DNA of 64,000 bases from Zymobacter sp047495495 (GTDB taxonomy: Bacteria > Pseudomonadota > Gammaproteobacteria > Pseudomonadales > Halomonadaceae): positions 868,001 through 932,000 of the forward strand of contig NZ_CP179930.1 in the NCBI RefSeq assembly GCF_047495495.1, in the 5' to 3' direction. Both the position numbers and the translations under genes were made by a program. The notes under the pieces were generated by a model. It ran no database searches, was not told where the DNA came from, and saw nothing but the letters and a program-made list of their open reading frames with translations. Below are positions 35,731-44,158 of this stretch, piece by piece; within the stretch, counting starts at the first letter, position 1, and each line of letters starts with the position of its first letter.

Positions 35731-37512
35731 ATGAAGGGATTCGAACTCATTCAGCAGTTGATCCGCCTGTCACCGACGGTACGGTCGCGCATTCGCTGCG
35801 GTATTGCACTGGGCGTCGCGGGTGGTTTGTCAACGGTCGTTGGTCTGACGTGTTGCGCCTATGCTGTTGGGCAGCTGGCGGCGGGTTTGCCGTTGCCAGC
35901 CGTGTTTTGGTACTGGCTGGTGGGCGGGGCCTTGGGGCTGTGTGGCGGCTTCATGGCACGCAACCTGGCCGACCTCATCACGCACGATGCGTCCTTTCAT
36001 CTTGAAGTCGTGATCCGCAAGCGGCTTGCCGATACGCTGGCCCATCTGCCACTCGGAGAGGTACAGGGGCTAGGGGCTGGGCGTCTGAAGAAGGTCATGC
36101 ACGATGACGTCAAAGGGCTGCATGCGGCGGTCGCCGATGCATCGCCGTTCGTTGGTGTCGGTGTCAGCCAGCCGCTGGCGGCATTACTGATTCTACTGCT
36201 GGTGCAGTGGAAACTTTTCATTGTGGTCTGCTTGATGATGCCCGTCATCATGCTGTGCATGTACATGATGACGCGTGACTTTGCCACCCAGCGCGAGCGT
36301 TACAGCACCGCTAGCGAGAACATTAACGCGGCCGTGATTGAGTTCGTACAGGGGATGCCGGTAGTGCGCACCTTCGACGGCGATCGCGTTGCCTTTCGGC
36401 GCTTCAGCGATAGGGTGGACGACTTCACCCGAGCTGTGGCGCAGTGGCTGGCGGCATCGCGCCGCTCCAGCAAGGCCAATGCCGTGTTCATCGCGCCGCT
36501 GCCGACCCTGTTATTGCTGGGGCTACTGGGGGGACCGATGCTGCACGCGGGCATGATCTCGCTGACCGATCTGCTGCTGGCGCTGATGATCGGCACTCTG
36601 CCAGTGCAGGCGGTCATGCCGCTAATGTTTTTGTCCAATCTGTTGAACGATGCCAAGGCGTCAGCGCATCGCATCTGTCAGATACTGGCCCGCCCGCCGC
36701 TGCCCGAAACGCAGTCCCCTCAGACGCCGCAGCGTTTCGATATCCGCTTCGATCACGTCTCGTTTTCTTACGCTGTGCAAGGGCGAGGGACGGCTCTTAC
36801 TGACGTGTCGCTGACCATTCCTCAAGGCACGGTATGCGCACTGGTTGGCATCTCCGGCTCGGGCAAGTCGACCTTGGCGCGACTGATTCCTCGCTTCTAT
36901 GACGTCAGCCAAGGGGCCATCCGTATAGGAGGCATCGACCTACGTGATATCGCCAGCCGCACGCTGCTCCAACAGGTGGCCTTTGTTTTCCAAGAGCCGT
37001 TTTTGATCAAGGGCAGCGTGGCGGACAACATTCGTCTGGCGAAGCCCGAGGCCTCCGATGAAGACGTTGAACGGGCCGCTCGGGCGGCCAACGCACACGA
37101 CTTCATCATCAATGTGCTGGAGGACGGTTACCAGACTCAGGTGGGCGAACGTGGTGGTCGGCTATCCGGCGGGCAGCGCCAGCGCATCACTATTGCGCGG
37201 GCGATGCTGTCTCAAGCGCCGATCGTGATTCTGGATGAGGCAACGGCCTATATCGACCCTGAAAACGAAGCCGAGATTCAGGCTGGCCTTGCCCATCTGA
37301 TGCGTGGCAGAACGGTGCTGATCATTGCTCATCGCCTGTCTACCATCACTCAGGCTGACCAGATCGTTGTGCTCGAGAGCGGACGCGTAGTCGAACAGGG
37401 GCGTCATCACGCATTGCTGGCTAAAGAAGGGCGCTATGCCCGCATTTGGCGTCACTACGATGCCACTCAGCAGTGGGGCGTGAACGGTGGCAGGCAAGGA
37501 GAGGCACGATGA
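35731..37512 (+). CDS. YbtP-like exporter-fold ABC subunit, second locus
   Basis: A 593-residue ABC half-transporter with N-terminal membrane domain (~20-310) and ATPase (~335-580): Walker A GISGSGKST at 373-381, LSGGQRQR at ~478, VILDEATAYIDP. Features such as GRLKKVMHDDVKGLHAAVADASP and AAVIEFVQGMPVVRTFDG are shared with the YbtP-like protein at 3488-5263, so the two are paralogues. GGGGAG seven bases upstream. It overlaps the next gene by ATGA; together they should form a heterodimer. YbtP/PchH-like members import ferric siderophores; an exporter role cannot be excluded by sequence. Confidence 0.85.
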   Translation: MKGFELIQQLIRLSPTVRSRIRCGIALGVAGGLSTVVGLTCCAYAVGQLAAGLPLPAVFWYWLVGGALGLCGGFMARNLADLITHDASFHLEVVIRKRLADTLAHLPLGEVQGLGAGRLKKVMHDDVKGLHAAVADASPFVGVGVSQPLAALLILLLVQWKLFIVVCLMMPVIMLCMYMMTRDFATQRERYSTASENINAAVIEFVQGMPVVRTFDGDRVAFRRFSDRVDDFTRAVAQWLAASRRSSKANAVFIAPLPTLLLLGLLGGPMLHAGMISLTDLLLALMIGTLPVQAVMPLMFLSNLLNDAKASAHRICQILARPPLPETQSPQTPQRFDIRFDHVSFSYAVQGRGTALTDVSLTIPQGTVCALVGISGSGKSTLARLIPRFYDVSQGAIRIGGIDLRDIASRTLLQQVAFVFQEPFLIKGSVADNIRLAKPEASDEDVERAARAANAHDFIINVLEDGYQTQVGERGGRLSGGQRQRITIARAMLSQAPIVILDEATAYIDPENEAEIQAGLAHLMRGRTVLIIAHRLSTITQADQIVVLESGRVVEQGRHHALLAKEGRYARIWRHYDATQQWGVNGGRQGEAR

Positions 37513-39239
37513 AACGGCTATACAGATTGATGATGCTGATTGCGGGTCGATATGCCCCGCAGTTCCGGCACACGCTAGGCTATGTACTGGCCGCGGTGGT
37601 GGTTCAGGTGATGTCGTATGCCGTGTTGGTGCCGTTGTTCTACATCATGTGTACGCCTACCGTGCTGCTTGAACAGCTCTGGCCGTGGCTCGGCCTGTAT
37701 GCTCTGTTGGTGGTGGCCGAAGCGATGCTGCGTCTGAAGAGCATGGGGTTCACCTGGCACTGCTGGCACCGCGTGATCGGTGATACCCGCCTGCGGCTAG
37801 GGCAGGCGCTGTACGACATGCCGCTGTTGACACTGCGCCGATACGATGCAGGCGAACTGGCTGATACCATTGGTGGCAACGTCAATGTAGCAGCCTCTGC
37901 ACTGTCGTCGCTTGCCACGCTGTTCGTGCAGATGGTGACACTTCCTGCGCTGATGATCGTGTTGATGTTGCTGATCGACTGGCGGCTAGGGTTAGCGTTC
38001 TCCGTCGCGGGGGGGCTTATGTTGCCGCTTATCCGACGAGTACAACGGCTCTACCAGCGCGACAGCCTGCGTGTCGATGCCGCCGATGCGGCCAGTGCCG
38101 CACAGATCGTCGAGTACGTGTCAGGGTTGGCGGTGTTTAAAGCGACAGGCCAGGCCGGGGCCGATTCTCCGCGTCTAAGTGCCGTATTCGCGCATCAGCA
38201 CGATGCTCAGCAGGAAGGCAGTCATTCTGCGGCGTACTATGTCTCGCTGTGTCAGCTTATTGTGCAGCTCGCACTGATCGCGATGATTGCCGTTGGAGGA
38301 ATGTTGGTCGCACACGAGCGGCTGAATGTTGCCACGCTGGCAGCACTGCTAGTGATCGCTGTACACCTGATTGAACCGCTGGGCATCATCGCCACCATGA
38401 GTAAGCTGTTCGAAATGGCCGAAGTGGCGCTGTCGCGGATCAATGCGCTGCTGAAGGTGGCACCACTGCCATGCGGCTTAGGCGCTTCGATGCCAGAAGA
38501 CGTTACGATCGAACTGAAGAACGTTAGCTTTGGCTACCGTCCCGATCAGCCACTGCTGCATAACGTTTCGCTGACGCTACCCGAGCATAAGATTACCGCG
38601 CTGGTTGGGCCATCAGGTGCCGGCAAAACCACCATCACCCAGCTGATTAATCGCTTTGCAGACTCGTTGTCGGGCAGCATTACACTGGGGGGTGTCGATA
38701 TCCGCACCTTTACGCCCCAGCAGCTCGCTCACGCTATCTCGGTGGTGTATCAGGACGTCTGGCTGTTCGACGATACGATTCGCGCCAATCTCTTGTTTGG
38801 CCGTCCCTCGGCGACCGAGCAAGAGATGAGAGATGCCGCCAAGGCTGCCAACATCCACGACGTCGTGAACGCGCTGCCACAAGGCTATGACACCGTGGTC
38901 GGTGAGGTGGGTGCTATGCTGTCCGGCGGGGAACGTCAGCGCCTGTCGATTGCCCGCGCAATTCTCAAGGATGCTCCCATTGTCCTGCTGGATGAGCCGA
39001 CAGCGTCCCTCGATTCCGAATCGGAGTTCGCTGTACAACAGGCCATCGACGCACTGGTTACGGGAAGAACGGTCGTAATCGTTGCGCATCGCCTGACCAC
39101 GGTAGTCGGTGCCGATCAGATTGCGGTGGTTGACGAAGGGCATATTGTCGAATGCGGTACGCACAGGGCGCTGATAGCAAGCGGTGGACGCTATGCTCGG
39201 ATGTGGCAGGCCCAGAGCGGTCACGGTCGGCGTGGCTGA
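37509..39239 (+). CDS. YbtQ-like exporter-fold ABC subunit, second locus
   Basis: A 576-residue partner of the preceding protein. Start at 37509 by the ATGA overlap and GGAGAGG upstream. Membrane domain ~15-305, ATPase ~325-570 with Walker A GPSGAGKTT at 367-375, LSGGERQRLSIARAILKDAP at ~471 and LLDEPTASLD. Its membrane half resembles the YbtQ-like protein of the first locus (AGELADTIGGNVNVAASALSS parallels RAGEMNAVLLGSIDEHFNYV). Last gene of the block; no terminator is evident directly after it. Confidence 0.85.
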   Translation: MKRLYRLMMLIAGRYAPQFRHTLGYVLAAVVVQVMSYAVLVPLFYIMCTPTVLLEQLWPWLGLYALLVVAEAMLRLKSMGFTWHCWHRVIGDTRLRLGQALYDMPLLTLRRYDAGELADTIGGNVNVAASALSSLATLFVQMVTLPALMIVLMLLIDWRLGLAFSVAGGLMLPLIRRVQRLYQRDSLRVDAADAASAAQIVEYVSGLAVFKATGQAGADSPRLSAVFAHQHDAQQEGSHSAAYYVSLCQLIVQLALIAMIAVGGMLVAHERLNVATLAALLVIAVHLIEPLGIIATMSKLFEMAEVALSRINALLKVAPLPCGLGASMPEDVTIELKNVSFGYRPDQPLLHNVSLTLPEHKITALVGPSGAGKTTITQLINRFADSLSGSITLGGVDIRTFTPQQLAHAISVVYQDVWLFDDTIRANLLFGRPSATEQEMRDAAKAANIHDVVNALPQGYDTVVGEVGAMLSGGERQRLSIARAILKDAPIVLLDEPTASLDSESEFAVQQAIDALVTGRTVVIVAHRLTTVVGADQIAVVDEGHIVECGTHRALIASGGRYARMWQAQSGHGRRG

Positions 39240-39436
39240 ATAAAAAGCGTGCGTAGCAAAAAATGGCATGAGTCGAGGCCCTGCACGCTGCTGACGCGCT
39301 GCGCTTTTTTGCAGCGGGATCAATGTGCTGCGGCAAATAGCGCTATCTCGTTATATTTCTTTTTATATTCATTAAGTTAATGGATAATATGGCGGGTGGT
39401 TAAAGTTTTTTTTAAGCATTTAGGGGGAGAATTTCA

Positions 39437-39781
39437 ATGTCAACCACGACACTTAGCGCACAGGTTTCACGCATGCTGTCCGTTGCCGTGCTGAGCGGTA
39501 TGCTGGCGCTGACCGGCTGCAACAGCGATATCCACAAGACGGCGCCCAGCCAGCAGGAAGAAGCCATTGCGACCAAGGCCTGCCAGCTGACCACGCAGCT
39601 TATGCAGCGCGGCGATACCAATCATGAATGCATCAAGGTAGAGCTTGATCGCAAGGTCACCGACACCTTCTACCAGGCGCATGCCATTCTTGAAGATGGT
39701 GGCGAACAGCCGATGGGCATTCGTCTAGTGGATAAGGAATCTCAGGAGATCACTATCGTCCTCCGTGGCTCGCTGTGGTAA
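39437..39781 (+). CDS. Hypothetical lipoprotein, 114 residues
   Basis: A lipoprotein signal with LTGC (cysteine at ~28) and a GGGGGAG ribosome site nine bases upstream. The mature part contains two further cysteines (ACQLTT and HECIKV), possibly a disulfide. No family recognised. An AT-rich promoter-like stretch lies at 39340-39410, and a perfect 26-base palindromic terminator follows. Confidence 0.75.
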   Translation: MSTTTLSAQVSRMLSVAVLSGMLALTGCNSDIHKTAPSQQEEAIATKACQLTTQLMQRGDTNHECIKVELDRKVTDTFYQAHAILEDGGEQPMGIRLVDKESQEITIVLRGSLW

Positions 39782-39813
39782 GCCCTTGGTCACCGACCAT
39801 TGAGCCGAGCTTT

Positions 39814-39839
39814 GAAAGCCGCCTGATCAGGCGGCTTTC
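39814..39839 (+). terminator. Terminator after the lipoprotein gene
   Basis: GAAAGCCGCCTGA / TCAGGCGGCTTTC is a perfect 26-base palindrome, followed by a T-rich stretch. Confidence 0.8.
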
Positions 39840-40074
39840 TGTTGTTTTGAACGCCTACAGTGCGCTTGAACGGCGTGATCTGATCTTATAGACAGTAGTC
39901 GCTGCATTCGTATTTTTTTTAGAGTAATCAATCTGTTTTTAAGCTGGCAGCTTATAGATGCTACGGGCGTTCCAGCACGTTACAGACGCTACTTTTCATC
40001 GCGAAGATGGCCGGAACGTCTCCGACGAATACTGCCTAGCGCTGCATGCACAACAAACGAAGGAGGATAGGTCC

Positions 40075-40785
40075 ATGAACGCCAATAATTGGAAGATTGA
40101 CCTGTTCTCCTCGCTGGATGCTGCCCAGTCGTTACAGAGTGTGATGGATGCTTCCGTTGCCGCAGTGCGTCCTTTCGGTTTCGATTTCTGTGTCTGGCGA
40201 CTGGCATCAAGCGACGCGCAGGGTGGGCAGCATCTCTCTATCACCTCTTCAAACGATATGGCGCACCAGCAGGAAAGCGCCCGCCGCTATGATGATTCCC
40301 CGAGTTCCCGCCATTGTTTGCAATCGTCGGCACCGTTCATCTGGTTGGGGACAACCCAGGACGAAGCTTTTCATCTGGCGCCGGAACTGTTCGAAGAATA
40401 TTACGGTCTTGGTCACTACGCGGGCTGGTCCAAGTCGATAGATACCGATGAACAGCGTTACAACATGTTCTACGTCGAGAGCACGCAGCCATTTTCCGCC
40501 GCCGATATGCACAGCGCCGATCAGCACCTGCAATGGGTATGCGCTGCTGCCTATGTGCGACTAAACGAACTGCCGACTACGGTGGACATTGCCCTGACGG
40601 CCGAACAGCGCCAGGTACTGCGGCTCTACGCGCAGGGCTGTCCGCACGTCGAAGAGATCGCCGATGTCCTGCATAAACCTCTCCGGTGGATCAATGCTGT
40701 GCTGGAGAATGCCTGCAAGTTGCTGGGCTGTACGGACATCAATATGGCGGTGGCACGCGCCATTTTTCTCAGGCTTCTTTATTAG
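40075..40785 (+). CDS. LuxR-type regulator, divergent first copy
   Basis: A 236-residue protein with an N-terminal autoinducer-binding-like domain (~15-165) and a C-terminal helix-turn-helix (~175-236). AGGAGG lies eight bases before the ATG. The sensor half keeps the general LuxR pattern (FGFDFCVWRL, DDSPSSRHC, PFIWLG). The HTH is clearly altered relative to its tandem relatives: EEIADVLHKPLRWINAVLEN where the others have DQIAEILMLSPSTINFHLRN, so DNA contacts have changed or been lost. No luxI gene is present in the window. First member of a tandem family at 40.0-42.6 kb. Confidence 0.85.
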   Translation: MNANNWKIDLFSSLDAAQSLQSVMDASVAAVRPFGFDFCVWRLASSDAQGGQHLSITSSNDMAHQQESARRYDDSPSSRHCLQSSAPFIWLGTTQDEAFHLAPELFEEYYGLGHYAGWSKSIDTDEQRYNMFYVESTQPFSAADMHSADQHLQWVCAAAYVRLNELPTTVDIALTAEQRQVLRLYAQGCPHVEEIADVLHKPLRWINAVLENACKLLGCTDINMAVARAIFLRLLY

Positions 40786-40817
40786 GATGACCCCCTAAGT
40801 AGCAAAGGACACTCGAA

Positions 40818-41200
40818 ATGAACAACTGGCAGGTTGATTTATTTACGGGCCTTGGACGTGCCGATACGGTGCAGGACATAGTGGATGCGACCGCCAAGAT
40901 CATAAAGCCGATCGGGTTTGAATATTGTGGCTTTCGGTTGCTGTTTCCCTTGCCGCTCTCTCGTCCTCAGCTGATAACGACCTATACCGCTGAGGATGAG
41001 ATGTATGAGAAGGAAAGGAACGGTGGCTATCTGGAAACACCAATGTCGGTGCACTGTTCGCGATCCATGACACCCTTCGTATGGGAGGGCACCACCGAGG
41101 ATTCCGTCTTTAGGCAGATGCCAGAAGTCTTCGAGGAATACTACGGTTACGGCCATCGAGGCGGCTGGGCACAGTCGCTGATCGAAAAGCAGAACATGTT
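40818..41200 (+). pseudogene. LuxR-type regulator, 5' part only (broken copy 2)
   Basis: Starts like an intact gene (MNNWQVDLFTGL..., AAAGGA upstream) and follows the sensor domain to EKQNMF. At ~41200 the sequence jumps, out of frame, into the beginning of another family member (LFTGLERATNMQDVL). The linker and helix-turn-helix of this copy are gone. In the original frame translation would run on to 41258 with an unrelated tail. Possibly makes a DNA-binding-less sensor domain, but more likely dead. Confidence 0.85.
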
Positions 41201-41738
41201 CTGTTTACAGGTTTGGAACGGGCAACGAACATGCAGGACGTTCTTGTTACAACGCTGAGGACGGTGAGGGATTTTGGTTTCGATTATGCGGGCTGGAGGA
41301 CTGAGCTTCCGCTTCCTATTACTCAAAAAAGAACGCTGGCCCTTAATACATCAGAAGATGAAGTGCTCCAGAAGGTCTCAGAGGGTGGGTACGATGACTC
41401 TCTTGGAGTGAAACACTGTTCTAGGTCAATGGAGCCTTTCTACTATCTGGGCAATACGCATGATGAGACCTTCTTTAAGCAACCCGAACTGTGGGAAGAA
41501 TATTACGGCTTAGGACGTTACGCCGGCTGGGCGCAATTCCGATATACAGCTGTCACTGCGGGAAAGAGAAGTGCTGCGCTGGACAGGCGAGGGCAAGACA
41601 GCTGATCAGATCGCCGAGATACTGATGCTCAGCCCCAGCGCGATCAATTTCCACCTGCGCAAGGCCATGCAAAAACTGGATGCGCCCAACAAGATCGCCG
41701 CTGTTGTACGTGCCATCTTCCTTAATCTGCTGTTTTGA
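41201..41738 (+). pseudogene. LuxR-type regulator, internally deleted (broken copy 3)
   Basis: Begins without start region at LFTGLERATNMQDV, continues through the sensor domain to YGLGRYAGWAQ, then at ~41537 is joined out of frame to the start of an HTH segment (DIQLSLREREVLRWTGEGKT ... RAIFLNLLF, stop at 41738). About 45-50 codons of the dimer/linker region are missing compared with the intact copy at 41898. Two frame changes mean no full protein can be made. Confidence 0.87.
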
Positions 41739-41766
41739 CATGCCGACCGATCATGCAGGCCGATCG

Positions 41767-41850
41767 AATTTCCACCTGCGTTATACCATGAAGAAACTGG
41801 ACGCATCCAACAAGAAAACCGCTGTCAGGAAGGCGCTATATTGCCACTTT
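41767..41850 (+). pseudogene. LuxR HTH fragment (broken copy 4)
   Basis: The stretch NFHLRYTMKKLDASNKKTAV is the end of another LuxR helix-turn-helix, directly preceded by GATC-G-AATTT, where one extra G breaks the frame relative to the homologous site of its neighbour. Only about 28 codons remain. Confidence 0.8.
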
Positions 41851-41897
41851 TTCTAGAAGAAGATGGTCAGCAACAATTACAGCAAAGGACGCTTGAA

Positions 41898-42602
41898 ATG
41901 AACAACTGGCAGGTTGATCTATTTACGGGCCTGGAAAACGCAAACGGCATGCAGGATGTGCTGGATGCCACCATAAAGGTCATTGCCCCTATCGGGTTCG
42001 AATTCTGCGGGTTTCGCTCCCTCATTCCTCTGCCTTTGGCAACCCCCAAGATAATGACACTGTATACGGCAGAGGATAAGACATACGAACGCGAGAGGAA
42101 TGGGGATTATCTGGAAACGCCCATGTCACGTCACTGTGCTCGGTCAATGACGCCATTTTCATGGGAAGGAACGACTGAAGATGCCGTCTTCAAGGAAATT
42201 CCTGATCTGTGTGAGGAATACTACAGTTCTGGCCATCGTGGGGGATGGGCCCAGTCCTTGGTGGAGCGGAAAAACATGTACAGCGTTTTCTATGCAGATA
42301 GCAGTGACAGCCTAACCAAGCGCTATTTGGATAATGTCGATTTCAGAATGCAGTGGGTCGCGACCGCGGTATTGAGCCGGATGAACAAGGTAAGAAGCGA
42401 TACCGATATACAGCTGTCACTGCGGGAAAGAGAAGTGCTGCGCTGGACCGGCGATGGCAAGACAGCTGATCAGATCGCCGAGATACTGATGCTCAGTCCT
42501 AGCACGATCAATTTCCATTTGCGCAATGCGATGAAGAAGCTGGACGCGCCCAACAAAACGGCAGCCGTTGTACGCGCCATCTTCCTGAAACTGCTTTTCT
42601 AA
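41898..42602 (+). CDS. LuxR-type regulator, intact last copy
   Basis: A 234-residue protein with autoinducer-binding-like domain (~10-160: MQDVLDATIKVIAPIGFEFCGF, YLETPMSRHCARSMTPFSWEG) and a canonical LuxR helix-turn-helix (LSLREREVLRWTGDGKTADQIAEILMLSPSTINFHLRNAMKKLDAPNK). AAAGGA lies eight bases before the ATG. The position normally filled by the ligand-contacting aspartate in the DP motif reads ETP, i.e. Glu. Without a luxI nearby it is probably a LuxR solo; its ligand is unknown. Confidence 0.88.
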   Translation: MNNWQVDLFTGLENANGMQDVLDATIKVIAPIGFEFCGFRSLIPLPLATPKIMTLYTAEDKTYERERNGDYLETPMSRHCARSMTPFSWEGTTEDAVFKEIPDLCEEYYSSGHRGGWAQSLVERKNMYSVFYADSSDSLTKRYLDNVDFRMQWVATAVLSRMNKVRSDTDIQLSLREREVLRWTGDGKTADQIAEILMLSPSTINFHLRNAMKKLDAPNKTAAVVRAIFLKLLF

Positions 42603-42659
42603 CCATGAACACTGAGTGCACGGAAAGGGAGAAGGCCGCTTCCCGTGCGCGTGGTGTCA

Positions 42660-43340
42660 TTACGGCATTTCGGCCATTAAACGCGCCACTACCTGCGGTA
42701 GGTCGCGCAGGTCATACAGTTCCAGTGCGCCTTCTGGAGTCGGCTCGTCAGGGTGATGAGGCTTGAAATGCAGTGTGTGCATGCCTGCTGCCAGCCCTGC
42801 ATTCACCCCTACTAGTGCGTCATCAATGACGATGCTGTGTTCTGGTCGGCTGCCTAGATCCCTTGCGGCCTTGAGGAACATGCCCGGGTCCGGTTTCCAG
42901 CATTTCAGGTCGTAACCGGAGTAGAGGTGGTCGCCGAAGTAGCGGCCGAGACCAGTGACCTGCATCGATAGGCGTACCTTGTTACCTGGACCGTTAGAGG
43001 CGATGCAGTGGGGGATGTCCGCCAGTGCGTCGAGTGCTTCTTCGGCGCCGTCGATCAACCCCATATCCGTTTCCATGCGCTTCAGTAGGCGCACGCGCAT
43101 CTCTGCCTCGGCTTTAGCGGCCTGTTCGGTAGTCACCGGAAGCGGGCCGTGGCGCGCCTGAAGCTGGTTGAGGATGGATAGGAACGCTGTGCCTCTGTAA
43201 ACGTGCAAGTAATCATCGGGAACGAAGGGAAAGCCCAGCGATGTGAACGCAGTGGCGATTTCGTCGGCCAACAGGGGTTCACTGTCAACCAGCGTGCCGT
43301 CGCAGTCGAAAATCAGGCACCAGTCAGATGTTGCCGCCAT
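42660..43340 (-). CDS. HAD-family phosphatase, YieH-like (6-phosphogluconate phosphatase type)
   Basis: A 226-residue haloacid-dehalogenase hydrolase of subfamily IA. Motif I DCDGTLVDSE (nucleophile Asp), motif II CIASNGPGNKV, motif III KPDPGMF and motif IV VIDDALVGV are present. The combination SNGP-NK, LYSGYD and WKPDP closely follows E. coli YieH, which hydrolyses 6-phosphogluconate. Start at 43340 by GGAG six bases upstream rather than the ATG at 43352. Substrate is inferred; in an Entner-Doudoroff organism such an activity would relieve 6-phosphogluconate build-up. Confidence 0.82.
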   Translation of the reverse strand: MAATSDWCLIFDCDGTLVDSEPLLADEIATAFTSLGFPFVPDDYLHVYRGTAFLSILNQLQARHGPLPVTTEQAAKAEAEMRVRLLKRMETDMGLIDGAEEALDALADIPHCIASNGPGNKVRLSMQVTGLGRYFGDHLYSGYDLKCWKPDPGMFLKAARDLGSRPEHSIVIDDALVGVNAGLAAGMHTLHFKPHHPDEPTPEGALELYDLRDLPQVVARLMAEMP

Positions 43341-43410
43341 AAGGTTCTCCATTCACTTGATCTATAAAAGGCGCATTGATGAGGCATGCTAGCGCGTCTG
43401 GGGCGTGCAG

Positions 43411-43860
43411 TCAGTCTGGCAGTGTCGCCATGGTGCCTTTCAGTGACACGTTGGCCGTCATGCTGCCCACATGGCACTGGTAGCTGTCACTGTCGTTACG
43501 CGGTGAACGTGAGTAGTCGCTAACGATATTGACGACGGCGTTGGCACCTACTGCGCGTGCACGCTCCTGTAGCGTCACTAGGTTTTCCAATGCGACATTG
43601 CGGCAAGCGCTTTCAGCCGATTTGAACAGGGCATTGCCCGAGCGATCGACGAAGTAGTCGTGACGCCACGAGGTGGGCTGGGGGAACTGTTGCTGGCCGA
43701 AGAAGAGCCGTACGGCAGGATCGAGTCGTTCCTGCGCCTGAGGCATGGCCAGAACGTCGCGATAGGGCAGCGTATAGCCGGTATCGTCGGCCTGCACATT
43801 GCCTGCCGACAGGCCGATAAAGCCTACAAGCAGGGCACAAAGGTATCCGCGTTGCATCAT
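43411..43860 (-). CDS. Conserved exported protein, 149 residues
   Basis: Signal peptide at 1-24 (ending VQADD). The mature part contains LQERARAVGANAVVNIVSDY followed by a cysteine (YQCHVG), a pattern I know from small exported proteins sometimes mislabelled as excinuclease ATPase subunits; nothing in it supports DNA repair. Two cysteines (SACRNV, YQCHVG) may form a disulfide. Function unknown. Confidence 0.7.
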   Translation of the reverse strand: MMQRGYLCALLVGFIGLSAGNVQADDTGYTLPYRDVLAMPQAQERLDPAVRLFFGQQQFPQPTSWRHDYFVDRSGNALFKSAESACRNVALENLVTLQERARAVGANAVVNIVSDYSRSPRNDSDSYQCHVGSMTANVSLKGTMATLPD

Positions 43861-44158
43861 GATGATCGACCTCTGATGGACAGAAGAAGGAGGGCAGGCA
43901 TCGGCCTGTCGCTGGATTCTTATATCGAGTATATCGTCATCCCCTAGCGCTCACTATCGGAATACGGAACACTGTTCGATAGAAATGCACACATTTGCAT
44001 CATCTGCCGCTACAATGGCGGAGCCAGTGCGTTGCGATGGTCTAGGCAATCGCGTACCCTTTCTGGCGTGATCGCGTCCGTGCCTGTGCTGTTCGTGTGC
44101 CAGGCCCACTCGGTCGGCCCTATTCCTGTTCGCCCGCTTATATCTCCTTGGAATCGCC
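43861..44158. other. Intergenic region before the EmrAB-like genes
   Basis: A 298-base divergent spacer. No repressor gene (MarR or TetR) lies beside the pump, and I see no clear operator. Confidence 0.35.

Noticed and set aside
40818..41258. Intact short LuxR-like sensor gene
   Set aside because: The last ~19 codons come from reading another copy out of frame, so the ORF end is an accident of a deletion junction rather than a designed truncated protein.
43411..43860. Excinuclease subunit
   Set aside because: Similar proteins are sometimes labelled so, but this is a small exported protein with no ATPase or zinc-finger motif.
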